A DNA stretch of 64,000 bases from Pelagibacterales bacterium SAG-MED01 (GTDB lineage Bacteria; Pseudomonadota; Alphaproteobacteria; Pelagibacterales; Pelagibacteraceae), in NCBI GenBank assembly GCA_014654455.1, contig JACWCY010000004.1, positions 1 through 64,000 on the forward strand. The letters run 5' to 3'. A program made the translations under genes and the position numbers. Below the pieces are notes generated by a model, which worked only from the letters and a program-made list of their open reading frames with translations, was not told where the DNA came from and did no database searches. This document shows, in pieces, positions 38,060 through 47,345 of this stretch (position 1 is its first letter; the number at the start of each line of letters is the position of its first letter).

Positions 38060-39202
38060 ATGAACTTTGGAACGTCAAGGGCTTCGGCCATTGAAAAGCT
38101 AAATAAGTTTGTTGACCAAAATTTATTTGAATATTCCAGATTAAGAAACTTTGATTATGGTCCTAACAATAGATCAAATATTTCATGCCTTTCACCATAC
38201 ATTACCCATGGGATAATTTCTGAGTTAGAAGTGATTAAAAAATCGTTAAATAAATTTTCATTTTCAAAGAATGAAAAATTCATTCAAGAAGTTCTATGGA
38301 GAACATATTGGAAAGGCTGGTTAGAATTAAGACCTAATGTTTGGACTGATTATTTAAATGAATTAAAAAAAGTTCGTGAAGAATTTAAAGACAACCAAAA
38401 CTATAAAAATGCAATTGAGAGTAATACAAACATCGAGTGTTTTAATGAATGGGTAAAAGAATTAAAAGAAACTAATTATTTACACAATCATGCAAGAATG
38501 TGGTTTGCAAGTATTTGGATTTTTACTTTGGATTTACCTTGGCAACTTGGTGCAGAGTTTTTTATGAGGCATCTTTATGATGGAGATGCTGCATCCAATA
38601 CCTTAGGGTGGAGATGGGTCGCTGGAATTCAAACACAAGGTAAAAATTATCTAGCTAGTGAATGGAACATTAAAAAATTTACCAACAACAGGTTTAACAA
38701 TATCAAACTTAATGAAAATGCCCCTCCAATAACAAATAATAAAACTTATGCTGCATCGAAATTGGTGTTTAACAATCCACAAAATCTTGAAGAAAAAAAT
38801 CTTCTTGTTTTTGAAAATAATTTGTCTTTTGAAATAAGTGATTTTAAAGATCAAAAATTTAAAAAAGTTTTTTTAATTTCTAACAAAAATGAAAACCGAA
38901 CTATAGAACTCAGTGAAAAGTTAGTAAAATTTAAGTCTCAATTAATTGAAGATCAAAAAAAGAGATTAGAAGAAAAATCAATCAATACTGAAATTATAGA
39001 TTTAAGTGAGATTCAGAATATTAATGAAACTTATTATGGTTTATATCCTACAGTTGGTGAAAACCTAGATTTTATAAATACAAATAATTTAAAAATAGAA
39101 TTTCTGTATAGAAAATTAGACCAATTTTCTTGGCAATATTGTAATAAAGGTTTTTTTAATTTTAAAAACTATATTCCAAAAATAATTACAACTTTTAATT
39201 AA
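38060..39202 (+). CDS. Photolyase/cryptochrome-like protein with N-terminal FAD-binding domain and C-terminal alpha/beta-like region
   Basis: N-terminal half LSPYITHGIISELEVI..FIQEVLWRTYWKGW..HNHARMWFASIWIF..DLPWQLGAEFFMRHLYDGDAASNTLGWRWVAGIQTQGKNYL matches photolyase FAD domain; C-terminal ~135 aa unlike usual order. Confidence 0.85.
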   Translation: MNFGTSRASAIEKLNKFVDQNLFEYSRLRNFDYGPNNRSNISCLSPYITHGIISELEVIKKSLNKFSFSKNEKFIQEVLWRTYWKGWLELRPNVWTDYLNELKKVREEFKDNQNYKNAIESNTNIECFNEWVKELKETNYLHNHARMWFASIWIFTLDLPWQLGAEFFMRHLYDGDAASNTLGWRWVAGIQTQGKNYLASEWNIKKFTNNRFNNIKLNENAPPITNNKTYAASKLVFNNPQNLEEKNLLVFENNLSFEISDFKDQKFKKVFLISNKNENRTIELSEKLVKFKSQLIEDQKKRLEEKSINTEIIDLSEIQNINETYYGLYPTVGENLDFINTNNLKIEFLYRKLDQFSWQYCNKGFFNFKNYIPKIITTFN

Positions 39203-39420
39203 AACCACCTAAACATTCCGATAATTCCAGCCGTCGCATAAAAGAATTGTAAAAATAATATTCCTCTATGACCACCCCTATAAGCCCAAATTCCAATTAA
39301 GATTGCAGATATAAGTAATAAACAAAAACCAAAGAACTCTATACCAATATTCATAGCTACAAATAATGAGTACAGTATTGCCGTAATAACCCCAGTCCAT
39401 TCAAAAAATTTATTGTTCAT
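39199..39420 (-). CDS. Small hypothetical membrane protein
   Basis: 73-aa ORF, 2-3 TM segments, overlaps neighbours by 4 nt on each side. Confidence 0.6.
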   Translation of the reverse strand: MNNKFFEWTGVITAILYSLFVAMNIGIEFFGFCLLLISAILIGIWAYRGGHRGILFLQFFYATAGIIGMFRWF

Positions 39421-40136
39421 ATTATTTTTTTAAAATTTTCATAAAGAATCTTAGAATAATTATTCATTTCAGTCATATTATCTTTTGCAGCATTATCAAA
39501 TTTTTCTAATGCTCCATCTCCTAATTGATCTTCAAGAGCCTTTTTATACTCTGGCACACATCCCCATTCGTTGACTGTTGTATCTTTAATTTCGATGTGA
39601 AATTGAATACCATAAGCATGATTTTGATATTTAAAAATTTGATATTTAGTAACTGGCGATGAAGCTAACAAAGTTACATCTTTATTATTCTCAATTCCTT
39701 CAACCTCATAGGAATGCCATTGTAAACTTTTTATTTTGCTTGGAAATTTAGAAAATAAATTATCATTATCTTTTTCTTTAGAAAAATTAATATCCATAAT
39801 CCCTATTTCTGCTGGTTGGGATTTAACTACTTTGCCGCCAACAACTTCACCTAACAACTGGCATCCTAAACAAAAACCCAAATAAGGTTTTTTTAAATCA
39901 ACAACAAATTCTTTGATCGCTTTTTTTTCTTTAATTAACCAAGGATACTCTTTTTCCATAAACGTATCCATTGGGCCACCCATACAAAACATCCCATCAA
40001 ATTTACTAAGATTGCTTGGAATTTTTTCTCCTTCGTCAAGTTCTATAGTGGTTAAATTCAATCCATCGGCCAACATTAAATCTTTAATGTAACCAGGGTC
40101 TTCAATTTTAATATGCTGTAATACAATTATGTTCAC
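39417..40136 (-). CDS. Class I glutamine amidotransferase (GMP synthase-like domain)
   Basis: FDGMFCMGGPMDTFMEKEYPWL, YLGFCLGCQLLGEVVGGKV nucleophile Cys, YGIQFHIEI. Confidence 0.9.
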   Translation of the reverse strand: MNIIVLQHIKIEDPGYIKDLMLADGLNLTTIELDEGEKIPSNLSKFDGMFCMGGPMDTFMEKEYPWLIKEKKAIKEFVVDLKKPYLGFCLGCQLLGEVVGGKVVKSQPAEIGIMDINFSKEKDNDNLFSKFPSKIKSLQWHSYEVEGIENNKDVTLLASSPVTKYQIFKYQNHAYGIQFHIEIKDTTVNEWGCVPEYKKALEDQLGDGALEKFDNAAKDNMTEMNNYSKILYENFKKII

Positions 40137-40141
40137 TAAAA

Positions 40142-40270
40142 TTAACTTAGCTTAGAACACTTCTTAGAACAATATTTTACTCTATCCCAATTAAGTTTCC
40201 ATTTCTTTCGCCAAAAAAAAGGTCTTTTGCAAACTGGACAGATTTTTGATGGCAGATGTTCTTTTTTCAC
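40142..40270 (-). CDS. DUF2256-like zinc-ribbon microprotein (42 aa), GTG start overlapping photolyase stop; not in ORF track
   Basis: Translation (M)KKEHLPSKICPVCKRPFFWRKKWKLNWDRVKYCSKKCSKLS: CPVCKRPFxWRKKW...VKYCSKKC two-Cys-pair motif; TAGTG overlap with the photolyase gene. Confidence 0.88.
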   Translation of the reverse strand: MKKEHLPSKICPVCKRPFFWRKKWKLNWDRVKYCSKKCSKLS

Positions 40271-41760
40271 TAAAAAGTATTTTGTTTTATAAATTTATCT
40301 GCCTCAGATAAAATCAATTTTTTTCTATCCGTTTTCATTTTATCAAAAATTCTTACCATCATTGATAATCTAGGGTTAGTTAAAAAAAATTTTCTGTTTC
40401 GATCTATAAATCTCCAATAAAGACCATCCATTGTATTGCACCACTCTCCTTTTTTAAAATCCATCATTTTCATAAAATAAGCAGACCCACAGATATAAGG
40501 TTTGGTTGCAAATATTCCGCCATCACTGAATAGTCCCATACCATAAACATTTGGTACCATTACCCAGTCAGAAGAGTCTACAAACATTTCCATAAACCAT
40601 TTGTAAACTATAATTGGTTTAATCTCACAAAGGTTCATGATGTTAGATAAAATCATTAGTCTTTCAATATGGTGAGACCAGCCGTGGTTTAATGCATTCT
40701 TGATTGCATAATCTAATGGTGGCAAACCTGTCGTTCCATCATACCAAGACTTTTTCATTTTTCTATTTTGTTTAAAAAAATTTTTGGTTTCCATTTCCTC
40801 TGAATAACTTTGATAAATACCTCGCATAAACTCTCTCCAACCAATTATCTGACGGATATAACCTTCCAAGGAATTCATTCTTATTTTATTTTTTTTATGA
40901 AAATCTAAAACTTTTTGAATAATAAACTCAGGAGTTATTAAACCTAAATTGATATAGGGGCTTAAAGCACTATGAAATAAAATGTTGTCTTTTTGATTTA
41001 CTGCGTCTTCATAATCACCAAACAAATTTGATTTTTCTTTTATAAAAAAATTTAGTAATTTAACCACGCCATCAAATTCTGTTGCCAACCAAAAATTATC
41101 CGTACTACCTGGATGATCTTTAAATAATTTTTCTACGATAGGCTTTAATTTTTTTGTATGATTAGTTTCATTAATTTTAGGAAATTTTGGTATTGAAATA
41201 TCTTTTGGTAATTTATTTCTATTGTCCTCATCAAAGCTCCACTTTCCTCCGATTGGATTTCCATCAGCACCCATCAATATTCCTGATTTTTTTCGAACCT
41301 CTTTGTAAAACGTTGCCATAAAAGGTTTTTTTGATTTTCCTAAGTAATTTTTGAATTCACTTCTTGAGTTTAAAAACATAGGAGTTTGAACAACATTCCA
41401 ATTAATTTTTTCTTTTTTTAAGAATTGAGAAATTTTTTTTTCAAAAGACTTATCTTCAATTTCAAAACTAGAAATTTCTTTAATTTTTTTTGAATTAATA
41501 ATCTTTTTTAATTTTTTAAGGTAATCATCTTTAAATTCTTTATCTTCAATTTTTGTATACTCTAATTTAAATTTATTCTTTTTGAGTTTGTCTGCATAAG
41601 ATCGCATAGAAGACAAGAATAATAGTATTTTCTGTTTATGATGTTTTTCATAAGTACATAAACCATTGTCTTCTGCCATAAAGAATATATGGTCTTTTTT
41701 GAAGCGGTCGAGGTATTTTGATGGAAATAATTGATTACCAAGTATAAAAAATAACTTCAT
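40270..41760 (-). CDS. Cryptochrome/photolyase, FeS-BCP (prokaryotic 6-4 photolyase, PhrB-like) family, apparently lacking most Fe-S ligands
   Basis: FFILGNQLFP...; EGYIRQIIGWREFMRGIY, HGWSHHIERLMILSNIMNL, DWVMVPNVYGMGLFSDGGIFATKPYICGSAYFMKMM, GLYWRFIDRNR. Confidence 0.92.
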   Translation of the reverse strand: MKLFFILGNQLFPSKYLDRFKKDHIFFMAEDNGLCTYEKHHKQKILLFLSSMRSYADKLKKNKFKLEYTKIEDKEFKDDYLKKLKKIINSKKIKEISSFEIEDKSFEKKISQFLKKEKINWNVVQTPMFLNSRSEFKNYLGKSKKPFMATFYKEVRKKSGILMGADGNPIGGKWSFDEDNRNKLPKDISIPKFPKINETNHTKKLKPIVEKLFKDHPGSTDNFWLATEFDGVVKLLNFFIKEKSNLFGDYEDAVNQKDNILFHSALSPYINLGLITPEFIIQKVLDFHKKNKIRMNSLEGYIRQIIGWREFMRGIYQSYSEEMETKNFFKQNRKMKKSWYDGTTGLPPLDYAIKNALNHGWSHHIERLMILSNIMNLCEIKPIIVYKWFMEMFVDSSDWVMVPNVYGMGLFSDGGIFATKPYICGSAYFMKMMDFKKGEWCNTMDGLYWRFIDRNRKFFLTNPRLSMMVRIFDKMKTDRKKLILSEADKFIKQNTF

Positions 41761-41787
41761 AATTAAATATAACTAATAAAATTTTTT

Positions 41788-42498
41788 ATGTCAGAAAAAT
41801 ATATTGTTTTTGGTGCGACAGGTTCAATCGGATCAAGTTTAGCAGAACAGTTAGTAAGTTCAGGAAATAGCGTTCATTTAGTTGCAAGAAATGAAGTTGA
41901 GCTTAAAAATATTTCTGACAAACTAGGATGTACATCTACTGTGGCTGATGTTTTGGAGGAAGGATTTATTGATAAAGTTAAAAATGATATACCAGAAACA
42001 AAGGGGATTGCTTACTGTGTAGGTTCAATTGATTTAAAACCTTTAAGAATGGTTACAGAACAAGATTTTAACAAGTGTATGAAACTAAATCTTTATTCTG
42101 CAGTTGAGGCTATAAAAGGATACCAAGAAAGTTTAAAAAAAAATAAAGGATCAGTGGTTTTATTTTCTACAGTCGCTGCTCAAAGAGGATTTACTAATCA
42201 TGCTATAATCGCTTCTACAAAAGCTGCAGTTGAAGGGTTGACTGTTTCTTTAGCAGCTGAATTTGCACCATACATCAGAGTTAACTGTATAGCTCCTAGT
42301 CTGACAAATTCTAAAATTGCTGAACCAATGTTAAAAAATAAAGCACTAGCGGATGGAATAGCAAAAGCTCATCCACTTAAAAGATTGGGTGAGGGAAAAG
42401 ACTCTGCTTCACTAGCAAAGTTTCTTATTACTGAAGATAGTTCTTGGGTCACAGGACAAATAATTGCAGTAGATGGTGGAAGATCTAAACTTTCTTAA
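41788..42498 (+). CDS. Short-chain dehydrogenase/reductase
   Basis: VFGATGSIGSSLAEQLVSSG; KGSVVLFSTVAAQRG; STKAAVEGLTVSLAAEFAPYIRVNCIAPS. Confidence 0.93.
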   Translation: MSEKYIVFGATGSIGSSLAEQLVSSGNSVHLVARNEVELKNISDKLGCTSTVADVLEEGFIDKVKNDIPETKGIAYCVGSIDLKPLRMVTEQDFNKCMKLNLYSAVEAIKGYQESLKKNKGSVVLFSTVAAQRGFTNHAIIASTKAAVEGLTVSLAAEFAPYIRVNCIAPSLTNSKIAEPMLKNKALADGIAKAHPLKRLGEGKDSASLAKFLITEDSSWVTGQIIAVDGGRSKLS

Positions 42499-42499
42499 A

Positions 42500-43564
42500 G
42501 TGAAAAAAGTTTTATTTTTAACACTATTAATTTTTTTTTTTACCTCAAAATCTTTTTCTCAAAATTATAGTTTTCAAAAATTAACAAAACTTGATGAACC
42601 ATGGGGCTCGTCATTCTTGAATGAAAATGAATTAATAATTACAGAGAAAAGTGGAAAAATAAAAATTGTAAATATCAAATCCAATAAAATTTCTGAAGTT
42701 GATCATAATTTAAATTTTTTAGATTATGGCCAAGGAGGATTATTAGATATTCTATTTAAAGATAATTTTGTTTATATTTCCTATTCTGAAAATAGAGGTA
42801 ATTGGAAGTCGAGTACTTCAATTGCAAAAGCAAGATTTGATAAATTTAAATTAAACTTTAAAAATATTTTTCAAGCTGAACCTCCGATTGACTCAGGTTA
42901 TCATTTTGGTTCAAGATTAGTAATTAAAGATAATTACCTTTTTGCATCAGCTGGTGAAAGAGGACAAGGCATGATTGCACAAGATCCCACAAATCATCCT
43001 GGAAGTATTATAAGAATTCATTTGGATGGAAGTATTCCTAATGACAATCCTAAGTTTGAAAAAAATTCAGATTGGCTGCCCGAAATTTATCAAATTGGAA
43101 TTCGAAACCCTCAAGGTTTAACATTATCCCCTTTTGATGGAAAAATTTATATGAGTAACCATGGTGCAAAAGGAGGCGACTGGTTTGGAGAGGTAAAAAA
43201 AGCTGAAAACTATGGTTGGAAAATATTAGGCTGGGGTGGAAAAAATTATAGTGGAACTAAAATTGGACCTAAATGGAAACCTGGTTTTACTAAAGCAATT
43301 CAATATTGGGTACCTTCTATCGCTACAAGTGCTATTACTATTTACAAAGGGAATGAATTTAAAGAATGGAACAGTCATGCACTAATTACATCTCTTAAAG
43401 ATAAATCATTAAGAAAATTAATATTTGATGATAAATCAAATGTTAAAGAAGAGATCATTTTTAAAAATAAAATTGGAAGAATTAGAGATATACAGGTTCA
43501 TCCAAATAATGGAAAAATTTATTTTTTAGCAGGAGATAGTTTGTGGTTAATGGAAAAAAGTTAG
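42500..43564 (+). CDS. PQQ-dependent sugar dehydrogenase (Asd/YliI-like), exported
   Basis: LDEPWGSSFLNENELIITEKSGKIKIV, FGSRLVIKDNYLFASAGERG, GIRNPQGLTLSPFDGKIYMSNHGAKGGD. GTG at 42500 preferred (signal peptide VKKVLFLTLLIFFFTSKSFS); ORF track starts at 42473. Confidence 0.88.
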   Translation: MKKVLFLTLLIFFFTSKSFSQNYSFQKLTKLDEPWGSSFLNENELIITEKSGKIKIVNIKSNKISEVDHNLNFLDYGQGGLLDILFKDNFVYISYSENRGNWKSSTSIAKARFDKFKLNFKNIFQAEPPIDSGYHFGSRLVIKDNYLFASAGERGQGMIAQDPTNHPGSIIRIHLDGSIPNDNPKFEKNSDWLPEIYQIGIRNPQGLTLSPFDGKIYMSNHGAKGGDWFGEVKKAENYGWKILGWGGKNYSGTKIGPKWKPGFTKAIQYWVPSIATSAITIYKGNEFKEWNSHALITSLKDKSLRKLIFDDKSNVKEEIIFKNKIGRIRDIQVHPNNGKIYFLAGDSLWLMEKS

Positions 43565-44616
43565 TAAATATTATATTTATTTTAGTTGGAATTTTTTTTT
43601 ATAATTGTTTAAGTATTGCAGTGGAAAAACCTTATCATCATTTACCAGATGGAACTTTTAGAAATCCTGAAGGTTCACCAAAAAGAGACCCTAATGTTAA
43701 ATGGTCTTATAAAATATTTAATCAAGAAAAAAAGAAGCTTGATATGACAGTGCCAAAAGAACATGTTGTAGAAAAGGAAAAAGTTTTATTAGATCTTAAA
43801 AAATTTAAAGAAGATGATTATATCGCCTGGATAGGCCACGCTACTTTTTTATTAAAGTTAGGCGAAACCACAATAATTACTGATCCTGTATTCTCAAAAA
43901 ATGCAGGTCCATTAATTTTTGGACCAGATAGATTCACTGAGCCAGCTTTAGAACTTAATGAAATTCCAGAAATAGATTTATTTTTGCTAACTCATAATCA
44001 TTACGATCATCAAGATATGTCTACCATAAGAAAATTTCCTTATAAAAAAGCAAAAGTTTTACTTCCTTTAAAACTAGGTAAATATTTTAAAAGATATAAA
44101 GATGTTAATGAGATGGACTGGTATGATGAAATAAGTATTAATGATAATTTAAAGATCACATTTCTACCTGCGGTTCACTGGTCGAAAAGAAGTTTAACAG
44201 ATACGAACAAAACTTTGTGGGGTAATTTTTTAATCGACTATAATGGAAAAAAAATTTTATTTACGTGCGATACTGGTGTTGGAGATATTTATAAAGATAT
44301 AGGAGATAAATATGGTCCAATTGATCTCACGTTAATCAATATAGGTGCTTATAATTTTTACCCTATAATGCCATACAAAGATAAATCTGTTTATCATACT
44401 AACCCTGAAGAAGCTTTAGAAGTTGCTCAAAGTTTAAAAAGTAAAAAAGTAATTGGGATGCACTGGGGAACTTTTGTTCTATCTTTAGAGCCTATCATGG
44501 AACCACCAATTAGATTCAAGAATAGTGCAGAAAAATACGGATTTAAAAAAGAAGATGCTATTATTTATAGAATAGGTGAGTTTGGATCTTTAAAAAAATT
44601 ACTCAATTATAATTAA
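43543..44616 (+). CDS. MBL-fold metallohydrolase (NAPE-PLD / UlaG-like), exported
   Basis: WIGHATFLLKLGETTIITDPVFS, LLTHNHYDHQDMST, GMHWGTF. Confidence 0.9.
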   Translation: MVNGKKLVNIIFILVGIFFYNCLSIAVEKPYHHLPDGTFRNPEGSPKRDPNVKWSYKIFNQEKKKLDMTVPKEHVVEKEKVLLDLKKFKEDDYIAWIGHATFLLKLGETTIITDPVFSKNAGPLIFGPDRFTEPALELNEIPEIDLFLLTHNHYDHQDMSTIRKFPYKKAKVLLPLKLGKYFKRYKDVNEMDWYDEISINDNLKITFLPAVHWSKRSLTDTNKTLWGNFLIDYNGKKILFTCDTGVGDIYKDIGDKYGPIDLTLINIGAYNFYPIMPYKDKSVYHTNPEEALEVAQSLKSKKVIGMHWGTFVLSLEPIMEPPIRFKNSAEKYGFKKEDAIIYRIGEFGSLKKLLNYN

Positions 44617-44876
44617 TCATCTAATAATTTTTTTTTTGCTTTTTCAAATTCTTCTTGAGTCAAAACACCATCTTTTAAAAGATTATTTAACTTTTCCAGT
44701 TCTTCACTCAAATTTTTCTTAACATCTAATGTGTTTTCAACTTCATTATTCTCTAAATTTTCATTCTCTTTGTTGGCATTTTTAGCACTCATGCCTTTCA
44801 TAATAGCGTTTCCTCCCAAATAGAGTACAAATGCAAATATTGGTATTACCAAACCAAAAAAAATTATTTTTTCCAT
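44613..44876 (-). CDS. SHOCT-domain small membrane protein
   Basis: N-terminal TM; SEELEKLNNLLKDGVLTQEEFEKAKKKLLDD. Confidence 0.8.
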   Translation of the reverse strand: MEKIIFFGLVIPIFAFVLYLGGNAIMKGMSAKNANKENENLENNEVENTLDVKKNLSEELEKLNNLLKDGVLTQEEFEKAKKKLLDD

Positions 44877-44879
44877 TAA

Positions 44880-45083
44880 CTAATCTTCGTCATCCTCTCT
44901 CCAGTTTTTTTCATACATTAACCAGGCAGCATATATTACTGAAAATGTTCCTACAATCATACCATAATCAAATCCGGTTTGCTGATCATATAAATACCAA
45001 CCTAATTGAGTTGCTCCTATTGGAGGTATGGTAAGAATTGCCATGAGTATTGCAATTCTATAAGGATATTTTGGTCTTTTCAT
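44880..45083 (-). CDS. Small hypothetical membrane protein
   Basis: 67-aa ORF with two TM segments. Confidence 0.55.
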   Translation of the reverse strand: MKRPKYPYRIAILMAILTIPPIGATQLGWYLYDQQTGFDYGMIVGTFSVIYAAWLMYEKNWREDDED

Positions 45084-45120
45084 AACCTAACTTAGCAAAA
45101 AAAATTTGATGATTTAAATA

Positions 45121-45966
45121 TTAAATTTGCGATCTTTTGAAACAGTCTATTGTATTTTTTAATAAACAAGCAATGGTCATAGGGCCTACACCTCCAGGAA
45201 CTGGGGTGAGAGCTTTTGCGTTCTTCGAAACTTCATCAAAATCAACATCACCAACAATACCCTTGTCAGTTTTGTTAATTCCTACATCAATTACAATTGT
45301 GTCTTTTTTAACCCAATCTCCTTTCACGAGCTCAGGAATACCAACAGCCGCAATTATAATGTCTGCTTCTAAGCATTCTGCTTTAAGATCTTTTGTTTTT
45401 GAATGTGTAACTGTGACTGTGCAGTTTTCCTTCAAAAGAAGTTGTGTCATTGGTTTGCCATTTAAATTTGATCTGCCTACTACTACCGCTTTTTTTCCAC
45501 TTAAATTAGGTTCAATTTTTTTAATTAATAAATAACATCCTAATGGAGTGCATGGCACAGAGCTTTCATATCCTGAAGACAAATTACCTACATTCATTGG
45601 ATGAAAGCCATCAACATCTTTTAGAGGATCAATAGTCTCAATAACTTTTTGTTTATTAATATGTTTTGGTAATGGCAATTGAACTAAAATACCAGAAACA
45701 GTTTCATCTTGATTTAATTCTTTAATTTTTTCTAAAACAGTTTTTTCCTCTACAGTGTTGGGATATCGAATTACTTCAGATTTAAGCCCTACTTCATTAG
45801 CAGATTTTTCTTTGTTTCGGACATAGATCTGACTTGGTGTCATATCTCCAATTAAAATTACTGTTAATCCAGGTACTTTATTATGTTTTGTTTTTAAATT
45901 GGCAACTTCTTTTTTTAGCTCTTCTCTTAATTCTGCAGCTGCTTTTTTTCCATCAATTAAAATCAT
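45121..45966 (-). CDS. folD: Bifunctional methylenetetrahydrofolate dehydrogenase/cyclohydrolase
   Basis: VILIGDMTPSQIYVRNKEKSANEVG, LPLPKHINKQKVIETIDPLKDVDGFHPMNVG, VVGRSNLNGKPMTQLL, TPVPGGVGPMTIACLLKNT. Confidence 0.97.
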   Translation of the reverse strand: MILIDGKKAAAELREELKKEVANLKTKHNKVPGLTVILIGDMTPSQIYVRNKEKSANEVGLKSEVIRYPNTVEEKTVLEKIKELNQDETVSGILVQLPLPKHINKQKVIETIDPLKDVDGFHPMNVGNLSSGYESSVPCTPLGCYLLIKKIEPNLSGKKAVVVGRSNLNGKPMTQLLLKENCTVTVTHSKTKDLKAECLEADIIIAAVGIPELVKGDWVKKDTIVIDVGINKTDKGIVGDVDFDEVSKNAKALTPVPGGVGPMTIACLLKNTIDCFKRSQI

Positions 45967-45970
45967 AAAT

Positions 45971-46261
45971 TTAGAATATCATTGGTGCGATGTAGAGCTT
46001 CATACACATTTCTATAAACCAAATCAATAGAAGTAAAATTATTGGAGATATATCTAATGAACCCAAATTTGGTAGAAAACGTCTTATTTTATTCAAAATT
46101 GGATCAGTGAGTCGGTAACTCAATTCTAAAATAGAATAAACGAACCTATTTTGAGTATTTAAAATATTAAAAGCGATCAACCAACTTACAATTACATTGG
46201 CAATAACTACATAGGAGTAAAGCTTGAGTATTTGTAAAACTAGGTAAAAAATGGCTATCAT
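45971..46261 (-). CDS. YggT family membrane protein
   Basis: YVVIANVIVSWLIAFNILNTQNRFVYSILELSYRLTDPILNKIRRFLPNLGSLDISPIILLLLIWF. Confidence 0.92.
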   Translation of the reverse strand: MIAIFYLVLQILKLYSYVVIANVIVSWLIAFNILNTQNRFVYSILELSYRLTDPILNKIRRFLPNLGSLDISPIILLLLIWFIEMCMKLYIAPMIF

Positions 46262-47343
46262 TTTTTTTCGATATAAATAGAAGAACTAGGAAATGCAAAC
46301 GAAGCTTTATTATTTTCTACAATTTGTTTAATCTCTATAGCCAATCTTTCTTTTACGGCTAACCATTCATTCCAACTGTCTGTCTTTGTAAAACAACGAA
46401 CGTACATGTCAATTGAACTATCAGAAAATTTATCAACCCTAACTGCAATCCCTATAGCTGTATTAAAATCATCACTTTTATTAATTTTATCTTCAATTTG
46501 ATTTCTAATTGTTTTTAATTGATCGACAGTTGTGTCGTATTGCAGGGTTATTATCCAACTTATTAACCAGTTTGAAGTTTCACTGACGTTAACAACAGCA
46601 TTTTCTGCAAACTGAAAATTTGGTATTATAGCTAATGATTTATCAAATTTTCTAATTGTTGTTGATCGAAATCCAATTTTTTCAACTATACCTTCGATGA
46701 TTCCATCAACTAAAATCCAATCCCCTATCTTAAATCTTTTTTCAACAAGAACTAAAATTCCTGAGATTAAATTCTTAAATAAATCTTGTGCTCCTAAAGC
46801 TACTGCAACACCAAACAAACCTAATCCAGCTATGATTGGACCAATCTTTATTCCCCATAATTCAAGCACTGCCGCTAGCCCTAAAATAAAAATTAATATC
46901 TTTAAGGATTTAATAATCCATCCAATTAACTCTCTAGTTAAAAGTTTATCAAGACCGCTTAAGATATAAGAAACTGGTTCAATAATTTGATGAATTACCC
47001 AAAAAATTAAAATTGTAATTAAAGTTCTATTGATTGTGTCTACTATTTCACGGCCTTCACTTGAGAATGTCATATAATAACTTGCAATAAAAAAACCTAA
47101 AACAATTGGCAAAAATCTTGCTGGTCCAATTAAAGAAGAAACAAAAGTATCATCAAGTTTATTTGTAGTTCGCTTTGATATAATTTCTAATTTTTTAATT
47201 ATAAGTTTACTAATTAGACCTCTAAAGATTAAAAATATTAAAAAGATACCAATCCCAATTAATATTTGAAATATATCTACACCTAGAATGCCTTTATTCC
47301 AGACTGATAAAAATATTTCAGAAAAATTATTTAATAATTCCAT
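46258..47343 (-). CDS. MscS-family mechanosensitive ion channel
   Basis: GLGLFGVAVALGAQDLFKNLISGILVLVEKRFKIGDWILVDGIIEGIVEKIGFRSTTIRKFDKSLAIIPN. Confidence 0.93.
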   Translation of the reverse strand: MELLNNFSEIFLSVWNKGILGVDIFQILIGIGIFLIFLIFRGLISKLIIKKLEIISKRTTNKLDDTFVSSLIGPARFLPIVLGFFIASYYMTFSSEGREIVDTINRTLITILIFWVIHQIIEPVSYILSGLDKLLTRELIGWIIKSLKILIFILGLAAVLELWGIKIGPIIAGLGLFGVAVALGAQDLFKNLISGILVLVEKRFKIGDWILVDGIIEGIVEKIGFRSTTIRKFDKSLAIIPNFQFAENAVVNVSETSNWLISWIITLQYDTTVDQLKTIRNQIEDKINKSDDFNTAIGIAVRVDKFSDSSIDMYVRCFTKTDSWNEWLAVKERLAIEIKQIVENNKASFAFPSSSIYIEKK

Positions 47344-47345
47344 AA

